A stretch of 64,000 nt of DNA from Cristatella mucedo. Lineage: Eukaryota > Bryozoa > Phylactolaemata > Cristatellidae. The notes below the pieces were generated by a model that saw only the letters and a program-made list of their open reading frames with translations, searched no databases and had not been told where the DNA came from. The DNA lies in NCBI GenBank assembly GCA_009760855.2, contig WPIO01000370.1, positions 1 to 64,000 on the forward strand, written 5' to 3'. How positions within the stretch are numbered: position 1 is the first letter of the stretch; each line of letters opens with the position of its first letter. Shown here piece by piece: positions 32,470-44,152 of the stretch. A program made the translations under genes and the position numbers.

Positions 32470-33289
32470 TATTTACATGTCAATTAATCTTACCTCAGAT
32501 CATTAATGATCAGCTTTTAATCATCCGTCCCTTGGCCAATTACAATCTTTTTATGTGGCAGCAGTTGGTTTTTTAAACGAAGCAACCGGCAACAAAACAC
32601 TTGTACTCGATACATTGCTCAGCAAATAGTGATCTCTATCCGCTAATGTATATTGAATCTGTATTTATAATATTCTATTTCAGTTATCCCCATGGCGCAT
32701 CTTTTGTAAGCGAAATTTTGAAATCCTAATACTTTCTCAACAATTGACTAGTGAATAGCTTCACTTGTATTGCACATCTCCTATGTATTACCACTACTAA
32801 TTCCGACTTGTTAAACTCTAAATGCATTGTTGGTTTTCAAATAAGAAGTTAACTTCAAAGAATGTGGATTGGGCGTACCAGAAAAAACAAGCTTACTGTA
32901 GCCGTTATATTTAAAAAAAGTTTTTGTCCATGGAAAACTGAAAAGCCTAGCCAAAAATTTAGGACATTTCAATTTTAAATCATATAGCAAAGATCTTCAT
33001 GTAAGAATATGGCAAGTCATGGTGTGGTTATTGTGTGTACTGTTACCCTAAATTTTCCCTAGACCTTTTTGCTCTACTATTAAAAGCATGACTGCCGTAG
33101 ATAACTTAAATTAGAGCATGGACAATTATAGTACTAATTCACATAGATGGTATGAAAACAGGAAGGAGCTCCAAATGAACAATTTAATTTATTATCCTCT
33201 GATGGACACCTACGTTATTAAACTCTGCCGTTTCACGAATTAATCATTTTTAAATAATCGCGTGAGGCAATGGGAACAAGTCACACACT
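32470..33289. other. AT-rich stretch without recognised features
   Basis: No frame above 60 codons apart from the SINE-2 overlap, and no repeat was recognised. It ends where the LINE-B 3' end begins. Confidence 0.45.
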
Positions 33290-33866
33290 TATTGTAATGT
33301 AAAGTACATCCATATATAGCTCCACAGAATCTTAAAGACCATGTGGGTGCTACGCAGAAGAACTTCGTACAGCCAACTGACAGTCTAAGCAGCTTTCAGT
33401 AGGCATTCAGTAGCCAGCCGACTTCGTCTCACACGACAAAGAAAAAGTGGAAGCATAGAGGAGTCAGGAGAACGGTTGAGGTAGTGAGTAGCATGGATGT
33501 AGCAGCTCACGACCACTAAAAAAGATGAGCAATAGTCGGCAGTAGGAGATTAGCTGTCGTTGCATAAAAATTGTGGAAGCGAGTTCCACAGTCTAGGAAC
33601 TGCAGATCTAAAGCTTCTTTCGCTAACGTTCTTTAAGATGAGGAATGGAGCGTCTAATTTCGTGTCCACACAGGACCTGAGGACCCAAACAGGCTGAAAG
33701 TGGTGCAGCAGTTCGGCTAAGTATGAAGTAGCCAAGCCGTGGTGATCCTTGTTGGCCGGCATAGGACCTTTGCTCTGAATCCGTTGGTCAACCGGCATTC
33801 ATGCTAGCTTATTTAGTAAAGGAGACACGTGCTCAAACCTCTCGGACTTGAAGACTAGAGTCAGGC

Positions 33867-34243
33867 ATTAACAGGCATTTAGTTCACATGCTCCCAAAGC
33901 CTACAACTCTCTCCCGACCGGGGTCAGATCATCCCCTCACCTGACCACTTTTAAAAAGGATTTAAAAACACATCTATTTAGGACAGCATGTAGTGGGTCA
34001 CTGTGATTCGTTCTTGATGAGCTTATGTGTGCTGACACTGTGCATGCTGCCAGTAACCACATTTGCATGCTGACCCAGTGCATGTCACCCCTAACCATGT
34101 TATTCGTTTTGCTTGTTTATCAAGCATAATTTTACCATTCAATTGCGTTTTCCTTTACAGAAAATTTAAAGCGCCTAGGGAGAGATCGAGTTCCTTGATG
34201 GCGCTTTATTAAGTGCATAATTGTTATTATCATTATTATTCCT
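33867..34243 (+). mobile_element. LINE-A 3' fragment inserted in LINE-B
   Basis: It begins in the C-terminal SSHAPKAYNSLPTGVRSSP region, with FKKDLKTHLFRTACSGSL, 3' UTR, hairpin and a degraded ATT tail. The LINE-B sequence is interrupted in the thumb region. Confidence 0.85.
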
Positions 34244-34350
34244 GAGATGGACGATCCTTTATCACCATTGCAAGCTGTGGTGATAGCCTTAAAGGCCTAT
34301 CTGTCGCTATTCAAAAAGAGGCTGTTTAATAAAGTAGGATTTCTTTTATT
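34244..34350 (+). mobile_element. SINE-2, copy c (5'-truncated)
   Basis: GGACGATCCTTTATCACC, GCAAGCTGTGGTGATAGC and CGCTATTCAAAAAGAGGCTG are the SINE-2 body without the tRNA head. It directly follows the tail of the LINE-A fragment, so it inserted at that tail or the two were co-mobilised. Confidence 0.7.
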
Positions 34351-36427
34351 TATTATTCTCAGGTAGCCCAGTAAAAGGGAATCGCAATAATCAAGCCGAG
34401 ACAGAAATTAGGAGCTAGCTAATATTTTACAGGCCACTCTGGAATACAGCTCCTAATCGTTTATAGAGATAGGACGTAATGGCTAGCAGTAGAAACAGTC
34501 TTCTGAATAAAGTTTTGAAATAGAGGCAGCTGTCAAAACGACACCTAAATTTCGAGCACGTGATGATAGCCACACAACAACTATTAAAAAAGCAAAGCCT
34601 TTTAATCCAGTCACACGCTTAGGGTGAACTATGGGCAGCAGATCGGTTTTATTGTCATTTAATTTCGGAACGTTTTCCGACATCCAGGACCGAATATAGG
34701 CAGGGCAAGCATTGATTTTCTCAGTTGCTGCAGCATACTCCGACGGTTTTAATGATTAATACAACTGAGTATCGTCAGCATAAAAGTGATATCCTATTCC
34801 GTGGCCCTTAATCACATTTCTCAGAGGTTCGGAATGTATGGAGAACAGCAATGGACCGAGTACATACCCCTGAGGGACTTCACAGGTGACTCCTCTCGTG
34901 TGTTAGACCTGACCCCAAACGATGCGGACTGAACACGATCAGACAAGTACGATTGAAACCATGCCAGTGCTTAGTCTGCCAGACCGATCGCTGTTATCAA
35001 TCGGTCAAGCGCAAAACCGTGATCAATGATGTCGAAGGCAGGAGACAGATCTAGCAGTGCTAGGGCAGTGACATTCCAGTCTTTGTTGGCATGTAGAATG
35101 TCATCGTTAACACGGAGGAGAGAAATTTCAGTCGAGTGTTGCAACTTGAACCTTGATTGAAATGTCTCTGAAATTTTATTCTTTCCAATATGTCTGATAA
35201 GCTACTTGGCAAAGTAATTTTTTAACAATCCTTGACAAGAAAAAAGAAGGTAAAGTGGGCGATAGTTAACAAGGACCACTGTGTCTGATGCAGGTTTTTA
35301 AGTGTCCAACGATTGCCGATTTGAAGGAGTTTAGGACGACCCCTTTTCTCAGAGAAGCATTACAACTCTTGGTTATGGCAGGGCTAAGTTGGCCTACTAT
35401 TAAAGACCACAGAGATAAAAGTATAATGTCTCCAGGAGACAAGCTCTTTTTGCTAGACCGTGTTAAGGTAGCCACATTGCGTTCAGAAACCTCGGATAAT
35501 CTTTGAAGGAAGGCCACAGGTTGTCGAACCGCGATTTCTTTAGTCAGAGGTGGCTTAATAAAGGCGCAAATTTGTGCAAATTCATTTCAGTAAAGAAGGC
35601 TTAAAACTTTTTGGCTGTGCCGTTAATATCTGAGGAGTCAGACCTCACAGCATTGGCCACTAAATGATTTAATGTCTTGTAAATCTGTTTAAGGTCTAAC
35701 TGGCGAGAATTCAGATTTCAAATGAAAAAAGAAGCCCTGGGATTTTAATCTATCGGGTGTAAACTCAAAATAAGTCTTTGTAATTGACTAAAACTGAATC
35801 AGACACCGATTTCTTGAATCGACGTTCAAGCTGTGCTTAACCCGGTTGGTCTTTTTGAGTATTTTTAAACTGAAAGGAATCTCCACGACTTTGAATACCG
35901 ATAGAATGAACGGGAGCATGCTTGTCAAGAGCACTCCTGAGTGTCATGTTTATTGCATCAGTGAGGGTATCGAGGCTGCCGGTCGAGTCTGAATGCAGAT
36001 CAAGAAGACCTGCATCACAAACAGATTTCAAAACCTTATCTATGCTAATGCCTTGTAAGCTACATCGTTTGACAAGTTCGACATTGCCCTGTACGTGCAA
36101 GGAAGCAGGAACAGTAAAGGAGATTGAACAATGATCTGAGAGGGTCATTGGGCACATCACAAGGTCAGTGGGGAGGATATTCTCAGTGATCACGAGATCT
36201 AGAATGTGGCCACCGACGTGGGTAATATGATTAAGATGTTGGGCCAAACCCAAATTCTCCAGCCAGTCAAGAAATGTGTGGACCAGGCTGTTGCTACGAT
36301 TGTCGACGTGAATAAAGAAGTCTCCAACAATCAGTAACGGCCTTTCACAAGAAAATATTTTAGCGAGGAACTCTGAACACTCCTCTATACACAAGTTCAG
36401 ACAGCCAGAAGGATGCTGGTATATTAT

Positions 36428-36620
36428 ATATTGCATGCTGACCTTGTGCATGTCACCCATTACCTTTTTATTCATTTTGTTTGTTTATCAAGCATGATAT
36501 TACTCACGATTCAATTGCATTTCCCTTTGCAGAAAATGTAAAGGGCCTAGAGAGAGATTGAGTTGTCTGAAGACGCTTTATTAGGTTCATTAATAATAAT
36601 AATATTATTATTATATTGCA
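36428..36620 (+). mobile_element. LINE-A 3' UTR fragment inserted in LINE-B
   Basis: It holds only GCATGCTGACCTTGTGCATG, 3' UTR, hairpin (AAAGGGCC ... AGACGCTTT) and tail. ATATTGCA occurs at 36,428-36,435 and again at 36,613-36,620, a possible 8-bp target-site duplication. It interrupts the LINE-B endonuclease. Confidence 0.8.
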
Positions 36621-37110
36621 AGAGTTAGAGGCCTTGTCTTTAATGAAGACCTGGTTGCAACCGATTAAAAAGATGGTCCAGGCAAGAAACTGCAAATCTT
36701 ATGGCCAAGAAATTCGGGAACAACTATTGAAACCTGCCTCCAGCTTTTTCCGAACGCATGGACTGATAAAATGAGAACCCGGGTGGAGTGGTCTCAGAAA
36801 TACAGCTACTGGAACAAGGCGTCATCCAGGTTTCGGTAAGCAGAAATGCAAATAGCTTCTCATGGATAAGCTGATAGCGGATAAGTAACCCCTTTGTTTT
36901 TAGCTAGCTGAAAATTCGTAGGCGGAATCTAATAGGCTGTCCAACGACTTGAAGCAGCTTGGCCTGGCCCTTAGCCTCTCCTGTCGAAAGCCCTTGCATG
37001 CAATCAGGGCTAGAAGCGATCCGGTCCTGTCCAACGTCTGCAATGCATTGTCCGATGAATTGGTGATTCGGATTGGGAATGAATTCGGATTGGTGAACGA
37101 CTATTGATGG

Positions 37111-37725
37111 ACGCTACCAGTGATACCCACCTACTAATGGACCTAGTCACTGCCGTCTAGACCAGGTTCAGCGATTCCCACCAGCCAGCCACCTTGGAAA
37201 TGTTGATTAGGCCCTGACAAGGGCTGTGTACCTGAAAACAAAACAAAACATATGCCGGCCTTGCTTGTGACTTCTTGACACAAGCGTGAAATTCGGCGTC
37301 TTTTTTAACCACGGTCGAAAGACGGTTCGGGTCAAGCGACATGGTCAGTGGAGAGTGACCGGATGCGTCGAATGCCAAATTGGCCTACTTGGTATTGTTT
37401 CGGAAGCTGAGTTAGTCATGCTGTATGCATTAGTCCACATCCTGGCACCTGGAAGCGACCGTATCTTCGGTTGAAGCTGACGAGCTCAGCCTAAAGGGAA
37501 CGAAGCCACACTGCCTGCTGCTGTCTAAGCCGTAGCAGTGAAAATATAGAAAGTGACAATGCACGTTTGGGCCATTGGCGACGCCCCTTTGAGAGACCTC
37601 CATAAAAAAAGCGGCACCGTTCTTGGTGGCAAGTGCCTCCGTAGGGAAAGATAAATTGTCGCGGACTTTGTTGTAGTGTCACTTCGTCCAGTGAGTATTG
37701 GCTCTCCTAATTGATCTTAAATTAA
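37111..37725. other. Unassigned stretch between LINE-B 5' end and LINE-A
   Basis: It may contain further LINE-B 5' UTR. No frame above 75 codons and no motif was recognised. Confidence 0.4.
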
Positions 37726-38840
37726 ATATCACTTCTATGCGGATGACACTCAGTTGTACCTTTGCTTTGATCCCTCCCAGCCTTCGAGCACCTCAAATTC
37801 TCTCAACTCACTTGCTGCATGCATTGATGACATCCGATCATGGATGGCAGCAAATTTTCTAAAACTAAACGATGATAAAACTAACTTACTAGTTATGGGC
37901 AAACCTAGTGTTATTCAGAAATTGGAAAGGCTGACTTTCAAAATTGGCTCTGCCAGCATATCTCCAGTTGAACCAGCTCGAAATCTAGGTGTCATATTCC
38001 AAAGCGACCTCTCGTTAGACGACCACATCAGCTCCACAGTCAAATCAGCCTATTTTCAGCTTCATAACATTGCTAAAATTAGAGCTTGTTTAGATAAGGA
38101 TACCACGTCCAAGTTGGTCCATGCATTCGTGACATCTCGTCTCGACTTCTGCAACTCACTGCTAACTGGCCTACCAGCATGTGCGATCAGGCGATTGCAG
38201 CTGGTGCAAAACTCTGCAGCTAGGCTTGTCTGTCGTGAGCGTCGCAGTTGCCACATTACTCCACTTCTCGCCGACCTGCACTGGTTACCAGTCAAGCAAC
38301 GGATTGACTTCAAGGTTTTGTCGCTCACTTTTAGGTCTCTTCATTCTATGGCTCCAGCCTATCTTTCAGATATACTACCCCATCAGGCAAAGCATCGTAC
38401 CACTCGCTTTTCGGAATCCAACAGTCTAGAAATACCTCGTACAAACCTTAAATCCTTTGGAGACCGTGCATTTAGCTCGTATGCTCCCACAGCCTGGAAC
38501 TCCCTCCCGACCTGCATCAGAACATCCCCTGACCTGACCACATTTAAAAGAAACTTAAAAACATACCTATTTAGGACAGCATTTAGTGGGTCCTTGTGAT
38601 TCGTCCTCGATGTGCTTATGAGTGCTGACACTGTGCCTGTGACCACTAACCACATTTGCATGCTGACCCAGTGCATGTAACCTCTAACCATGTTATTCAT
38701 TTTGTTTGTTTTTCAAGCATGATTTTACTTACTATTCTATTGCGTATCACTTTGCAGCAAATGTAAAGCGCCTAGAAAGAGATTAAGTTCTCTGAGGGCG
38801 CTTTATCAAGTGCAATATTATTATTATTATTATTAAATTT
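37726..38840 (+). mobile_element. LINE-A young copy with the longest open frame
   Basis: An uninterrupted frame from before 37,754 to 38,599 starts with the RT motif C ([20 protein letters not shown]), then NFLKLNDDKTNLLVMGKPSV, the DDHISSTVKSAYFQLHNIAK region and the full C-terminal domain ending FRTAFSGSL. The 3' UTR, hairpin (about 38,765-38,805) and ATT tail follow. It is 5'-truncated upstream of motif C, so it cannot be autonomous. Its similarity to the 17.3-kb copy indicates recent activity of this subfamily. Confidence 0.92.
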
Positions 38841-38914
38841 AAAAGTAAAGATAAAGTGCCAGGAAATCCTAAAGGTTTTACCCTGTGTCTGCTTCGCTGA
38901 AAAAGCTTGGATGG

Positions 38915-39425
38915 CTGCTGGTTGATCAACGGGGGAAACACCAAAGTTATGTGGTTGAAACATAAGGAGCGACACGGCTTGGCTCCTTCATATCCAGCTG
39001 AACTGCTGCACTCGGTTCAGCCTCGTCATGCCCTCAGCTACGGTATGGGTAATAAATTAGCTGTTCTACTCCTCTGCTTAAAGACCGTATCGACAGGAAG
39101 TTTTGCTCTTCAGGTTGTTGACTGTGGAACTAACTTCCCCAGTTCTCATGCAACGACAATTGCTCCCCTGCTGCCGACTACGGGTCATCGTTTTTAGTGG
39201 TCCTGAGCTGTTACTTCTATGCTACTCACTACATAAACTGCTCCACCGTCTCAGCTGTGCTTCCCACTTTCTCTTTGCTGTGTGAGACGAAATCTTTTGT
39301 CTAGCGAATACGTACATAAAGCAACTCTGGCTGTGAGTGAGCTATTCAAAACTCATTTTTAGCACTGTCATAGTATTAAAGATAAGTCTTTATGAATTTG
39401 TAGAGTTACAAGGATACATTACCAT
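38915..39425 (+). mobile_element. LINE-B 3' fragment
   Basis: RHGLAPSYPAELLHSVQPRH at 38,970-39,030, followed by the decayed AxxLWNxLP-type segment at about 39,110-39,150 and the 3' UTR ending GAGTTACAAGGATACATTAC. It matches the B copy at 57.9-58.4 kb. Confidence 0.7.
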
Positions 39426-39810
39426 AATGATGGTAAGGACTCAAAATGTCATATCAAGTCATGCTTTTGAGAAATTCTTAGCAAGTATCACCCATTTTGC
39501 CAAACCTGATGCATGGTACACAGCCACGGCATTCGATTTATCTTCATACAACGTATTGTGTGTGTCGTGTTTCTTTTACAGCAACGTCGCTTAATTTGTA
39601 TGCCATATTGCTTCTGACAAAAAGTCCGTGTTTGCAGAGCTCTGCAGATGTCATCACTTTCCTGCTTATATAACCTAAACTTATGCCTTACCAAGTTTTC
39701 ACAGAATTTCAGTTGCTGCGATCATTTTTGGACTCGTCGAGATGGTATCTCGGAAGACCCTGGCAGTAAAGAAAAGGCATCGGCGAGGAGTCAACGGCGT
39801 CACTTAGAGT
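39426..39810. other. Unassigned stretch between two LINE-B ends
   Basis: No recognised element. An 85-codon plus frame (39,337-39,594) is not convincing. Confidence 0.4.
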
Positions 39811-39814
39811 GCTC

Positions 39815-40086
39815 TCAGGTCCAGCATGGTTAAGATATTAGCAGTTCTAATCCTCTGATTAAAGACCGTGGCGACAGACGCTCTGCCTCGACAGGCCCTA
39901 AACTGTGGTACTCACTTCCAGAATTCTTATAAGAGACAGTTACGCTCCTGCTGTAGACTATGGCAATTCTTTTCGGACATTCTGAGCTGCTGCTTCTCTG
40001 CTATAACTCAGTACATCAGCTGTTTCCCTAAATCAGCTATGCTTTTGACTTTCTCTTTACCTCATGAGCCGAAGTTTCTTGGCTAC
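39815..40086 (+). mobile_element. LINE-B 3' fragment
   Basis: CTGATTAAAGACCGTGGCGA, CTAAACTGTGGTACTCACTT and GCTGCTTCTCTGCTATAACT match the last part of LINE-B. It is cut by the tail of the minus-strand LINE-A copy at 40,089. Confidence 0.7.
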
Positions 40087-40088
40087 CA

Positions 40089-40838
40089 AACAATAATAAT
40101 TATACTGCTCTTGATAAAGCGCCATCATAGAACTAATTCTTTTTCTGAGCTCTAAATTTGCTGCAAAAGCAACATGATCGAATGGTAAGTGGTATCCTAT
40201 GTGATAAAACAACACGAATAGTATGGTAGGGCTGATATGTACATTGTCAGCACGCAAGTGTAAGTGGTGAGGGAGTAGATCTGATGGGTATGCTGGAGCC
40301 AGAGAATGGAGGGACCTGAAAGTGAGCGATGCAGCCTTGAATTTGATCCGTTGCTTGACTTCAAGCAAGTGCAAGGCGGCGAAAGGTGGTGTAACGTAGA
40401 AGCTATGACGATCACGACGGACAAGCTTAACTTAGCTTAACTGCAGAGTTTTGCACCAGCTGTTAATACCAGATTGCACATGCCAGTAGGGCAGCGAGCA
40501 CGGAATTTCAGAAGTCAAGACGGGATGTCACGAATACATAGACACACTTAAATTTAGTATCCCTATAGAAACAAGCGCGAATTTGAACAGTATGATATAG
40601 CTGAAAGTAGGCAGACTTAATTGTGGAGCTCGCTTGGTCATCTAACGAAGGATCTTTTTAGAACACGATACCCGTATTTCATGCCGATTCAACAGGAGAT
40701 ACACTGGCAGAGCCGATTGTGAGCAATACGCTTTCCAATTTCTGAATTCCACACTTAGTTTATCATCAAACAATTTAAGAGAATTGGCTGCCATCACCCT
40801 GCAAGTGTCACCATTATCCACAGCTAGGGATTCGAAAG
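40089..40838 (-). mobile_element. LINE-A 3' fragment (diverged)
   Basis: The complement has AATAATAATTAT tail, a degraded hairpin, then C-terminal coding (KQRIKFKAASLTFRSLHSLA at 40,374-40,300) and upstream coding to about 40,838 (MAANSLKLFDDKLSV, the thumb region). The gap between 3' UTR and coding shows a deletion of the final ~300 bp. Confidence 0.75.
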
Positions 40839-40840
40839 GA

Positions 40841-41705
40841 TAATAATAATGCACTTGTTAAAGAACCCTCAGAAAACGAAATCTCTCTCTAGGCGCTTTA
40901 CGTTTGCTGCAAAGGAGAATTCAATTAAATAGTGAGTCATATCGTGCTTGATAAACAACATGAATAACATGGTTAGGGGTGACATGCACAAGGTCAGCAT
41001 GCAAAAGTGGTCAGTGGCAGCATGCACAGTGTCAGCACTCATAAGAACATGCAGGACGAATCACAGGGACCCACTAAATGCTGTCCTAAGTAGGTGTGTT
41101 TTTAGGTTATTTTAAAATGTTGTCAAGTCAGGGGATTTTCCGACGCAAGTCTGGAGGGAGTTCCAGGTTTTGGGAGCATACGGAGTAAATGCACGGTCTC
41201 CAAAATATTTGAGGTTTGCACGAAGTATTTATTGGTAGACTGTTGGATTCCGGAAGTCGGGTGATACGATGCTCGGCCTGGCGGGGGAGTGGATTTGAGA
41301 GATGGGCAACAGTCAAAGAATGAAGTTCACTAAAAGTGAGCAACGAATTTGTCGTGCTCGAGGGCTGCGAGAAACCAAGGCAAAGGTACAACTCAGTGTC
41401 ACTTGCATAGAAGTGACAGACTAAATTGTGCTTGGCAATCGCATTGGCCAGAGGTAGATAATAAACCGTGAAAAGAACTGGACCAAAGAAGGAGCACAGA
41501 CGTACCCCATATTTCAGAGGTACCTTCAATAATCTTTGTCCATTCACATGGATTTTCGTAAGTCTCCTACAGGGACAGGAGAGGAATCGTTGCAGAGCAG
41601 TGCGAGTAATGACCAGGCGAGTTGACAGGCCCTCAAGAAAGACTTGTGATCGATAGCATCAAAACCTTCCCGACAGCTTGACCTTAAATAGCACAGACAC
41701 TCAAA
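40841..41705 (-). mobile_element. LINE-A copy with internal deletion, later split
   Basis: Tail, hairpin and C-terminal coding lie at 40,841-41,340. The sequence then jumps to the motif C region (NLVCHFYASDTELYLCL, YADD changed to YASD) and motif B (SFFGPVLFTVYYLPLANAIA) at 41,350-41,547, then motif A at about 41,640-41,700. The thumb region is deleted. It is interrupted at about 41,705 by a plus-strand LINE-A copy and resumes at about 42,710. Confidence 0.8.
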
Positions 41706-41714
41706 CAAAAACGC

Positions 41715-42702
41715 CCAACCAATTGTACCTTTGCTTTGATCCCTCCCAGCCTTTGAGCACCTCAAATTCTCTCAACTCACCTGCTGCATGCATTGATGAC
41801 ATCCGCACATGAATGGCAGCAAATTTTCTAAAACTAAACGATGATAAAACTTACTAGTTATGGGTCAACCCAGTGTGATTCACAAATTGGAAAAGCTGAA
41901 ACTCAAAACTGGCTCTGCTAACATATGTCCAGTTGAATCAGCTCGAAATCTAGGTGTCATATTCCAAAGTGACCTCTCATCGTACATCTAAGTTGGTCCA
42001 TGCATTCGTGACATCTCGTCTCGACTTCTGCAACTCACTGCTTACTGGCCTGCGAGCATGTGCATTCAAGCGATTGCAGCTGGTGCAAAACTTCGCAGCT
42101 AGGCTTGTCTGTCGTGACAGTCGCAGTTGCCACGTTTCGCCACTTCTCGCCGACCTGTGCTGGCTACCAGTCGAGCAACGGATTGACTTCAACGTTTTGT
42201 CGCTCAGTTTTTAGTGACTGTTTTTGGCTCCAGCCTATCTCTCAGATATACCCCCATCAGGCCAAGTATCGTAGTACCTGCTTTTTGAAATCCAGCAGTC
42301 CACAAGTACTTCGTACCAAACCTTAAATCCTTTGGAGGCTGTGCATTTAGTTCGTATGCTCCCAAAGCCTGGAAATCCCTTCCGACCTGAGACAAAACAT
42401 CCCCTGACCTGACCACAGTAAAAAATAACTTAAAACACACTCATTTAGGACAGCATTTAGTTGGTCACTGTGATTCATCCTTGATGTGCTTATGCGTGCT
42501 GACACTGCATGCTGCCACTAACCACATTTGCATACTGACCTTGCGCATGCCACCGCTAACTACATTGTCGATTATGTTTGTTTGAAAAGCGCGATATTAC
42601 TCACCATTCACTTGCCTTTGCCTTTGCAGCAAATGTGCTGCACCTAGAAAGAGATTGAGTTCTCTGAGGGTGCTATATCAAGTATAATAATGTTTTTACT
42701 AT
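41715..42702 (+). mobile_element. LINE-A copy inserted in the minus-strand LINE-A
   Basis: It starts in motif C sequence (CAATTGTACCTTTGCTTTGA) and continues through MAANFLKLNDDK-like sequence, the ARNLGVIFQSD region, VTSRLDFCNSLLTGLRACAF, the C-terminal domain, 3' UTR, hairpin (about 42,645-42,680) and a short AATAATG tail. A deletion removed about 100 bp after VIFQSDLS. Several frameshifts. Confidence 0.85.
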
Positions 42703-42709
42703 TAACCAA

Positions 42710-42860
42710 TGTTTGCATTCCAAAGTAGGTCGTTGTACATCCGAAGCGATGCTGGCTCTGTGCGGTGATTAGCTCTAAAATAAGACAGGAACTCACTATC
42801 AGGGTTAGAGGTTTCAATATATGAGCTAAGCTCGTTGGCTTCTACTCGTGAAACGACGAA
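42710..42860 (-). mobile_element. Continuation of the split minus-strand LINE-A
   Basis: GTTTGCATTCCAAAGTAGGT, GATGCTGGCTCTGTGCGG and AACTCACTATCAGGGTTAGA match the RT QSGFRANHSTESALL region. It joins in order to the part ending at 41,705, so the plus copy between is an insertion. Confidence 0.75.
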
Positions 42861-43565
42861 TGACTACGAAAGCCGTATAGGCTATGGGAGAACTAAGCAA
42901 AACTCTATTGGATAATGCAAAATTGTCTTTGCGAAGTTGAGGTCTGAAATGCATGCATACATTAATAAAGAGAGATAAACTGCTTTTAGGAGCCGTAGTG
43001 AAAGAGTAAATACTTTTTTTTAGGTACTCCTGATTATACAATCACCTCTAGGCAAACCGATTCTAATGCAGTATTGCCTATCCTCGAGGGCACAATTCTT
43101 TCGATCGTATATGTATCTCCAGTCGAGGTTAGCAGTAGAATGGCAAAGACGGACACCAGTTTCTACGTTTCCAGCGCATCAAAACTGAGTGAGGTGCACT
43201 ATAAGCGATTTAAAGGTTCATCAAACAAATTTTATTAGTTTACATCAAAGGTAATTTGTCTGTACAAGCCATTTGCAAACACTGCTGAAAAGACAATTTC
43301 GCCAAACATAACTATTTGTGCTAGAAGTTATCTAGACTGAAAATATTCAGAAGGGGTACTCGCATGACAGCACTTTTTGCATAAACCAGAGACGACACTT
43401 ATGTTTGGCACAGGTCGTGGCAGTCCAAGAGCTATGTGTTGCAAGCACATTGGTGGTCTGACTATGGCTAATACTCAGCCAGAGATCATGGGGCATTTCA
43501 AATTAGTTGTGTGAACCTCCCTTGAAAGCAGTTGATCAGCTGCCCTACAAAACAGTACCTGCTAG
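42861..43565. other. Unassigned stretch
   Basis: No recognised repeat, RNA or gene. It separates LINE-A remains from the LTR-A fragment. Confidence 0.45.
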
Positions 43566-43569
43566 ACGT

Positions 43570-43890
43570 AGCTGGCGTGTGAGGAGTCCTAGTTCTCCGG
43601 TTATGTGTAGGCTCAAGTTCGAGCTCCGTTTATTTGGGTCGTTACCCAGTATAGATGTAAATTGCGTAAGTGTGGAGACGTGTTTCCTTCACAAGAGCGC
43701 TTGAGGTGGCGTGTGGAGTATTCCTGCCGCACTGGTGGAAACATAGTCCTAGTTCTCCGGTTAGGGTTTAATCTCTGAATCGGGCTCCGTCTATTTGGGT
43801 CGTTCCCCACTATAGACGTAAGTAGCTTCAGTGTAGGGATGTATTCCCTCCGCAAGAGTGCTTGAGTTGGCGTGTTTGGCCATTCTGCTT
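43570..43890 (+). mobile_element. LTR-A tandem-unit fragment
   Basis: GTCCTAGTTCTCCGGTTA occurs at 43,586 and 43,746, a step of 160 bp, with ATAGACGTAAGTAG and CTCCGCAAGAGTG in register. It matches 30,770-31,095. No TATA-like or AATAAA-containing part of LTR-A is present, so only the tandem part was kept. Confidence 0.7.
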
Positions 43891-44103
43891 GAATGGCACG
43901 GTCGGCAAGTGGCACTGACGTTACCAACCATTGCAGTGCAGAAGGTTTTTCGTTGTCACCGGATTAGCTTCTAAGAAAGGTACTGGATGCACGCCACCAT
44001 CGCTTTCTCTCTCCTTATCACTATTCTGAAAAAATAAGCAGTCTGAATCTAGTGTCGGAGTTTGTTTGCACTCATCATGCCCGCATGAAGCCCTTAGCTT
44101 AGA

Positions 44104-44110
44104 TATAAGG
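44104..44110 (+). promoter_or_regulatory. Possible TATA box of the secreted-peptide gene
   Basis: TATAAGG lies 43 bp before the start codon at 44,153. With initiation about 30 bp downstream, the 5' untranslated region would be some 20 nt. This is a motif-level proposal only. Confidence 0.3.
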
Positions 44111-44152
44111 ACCATGGGAATCTTTTGGCAGATCAATTGACCAGCAGGCACA

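Larger units (their letters stand above)
33290..37110 (-). mobile_element. LINE-B long copy, with three nested insertions
   Basis: Reading on the minus strand: 5' part at 37,110-36,621; APE endonuclease at 36,430-35,837 (LLIVGDFFIHVDN, then MTLSDHCSISF); RT motif A LLDLSPAFDIIDH near 35,065-35,010; motif [13 protein letters not shown] near 34,880-34,845; motif [11 protein letters not shown] near 34,793-34,757; thumb region LNDNKTDLLPIVHPKRVTGL at 34,680-34,600; C-terminal HGLATSYLAELLHHFQPVWV and AVPRLWNSLPQF at 33,798-33,550. Insertions are LINE-A (33,867-34,243 and about 36,428-36,620) and SINE-2 (34,244-34,350). Stops and shifts break it. Confidence 0.85.
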
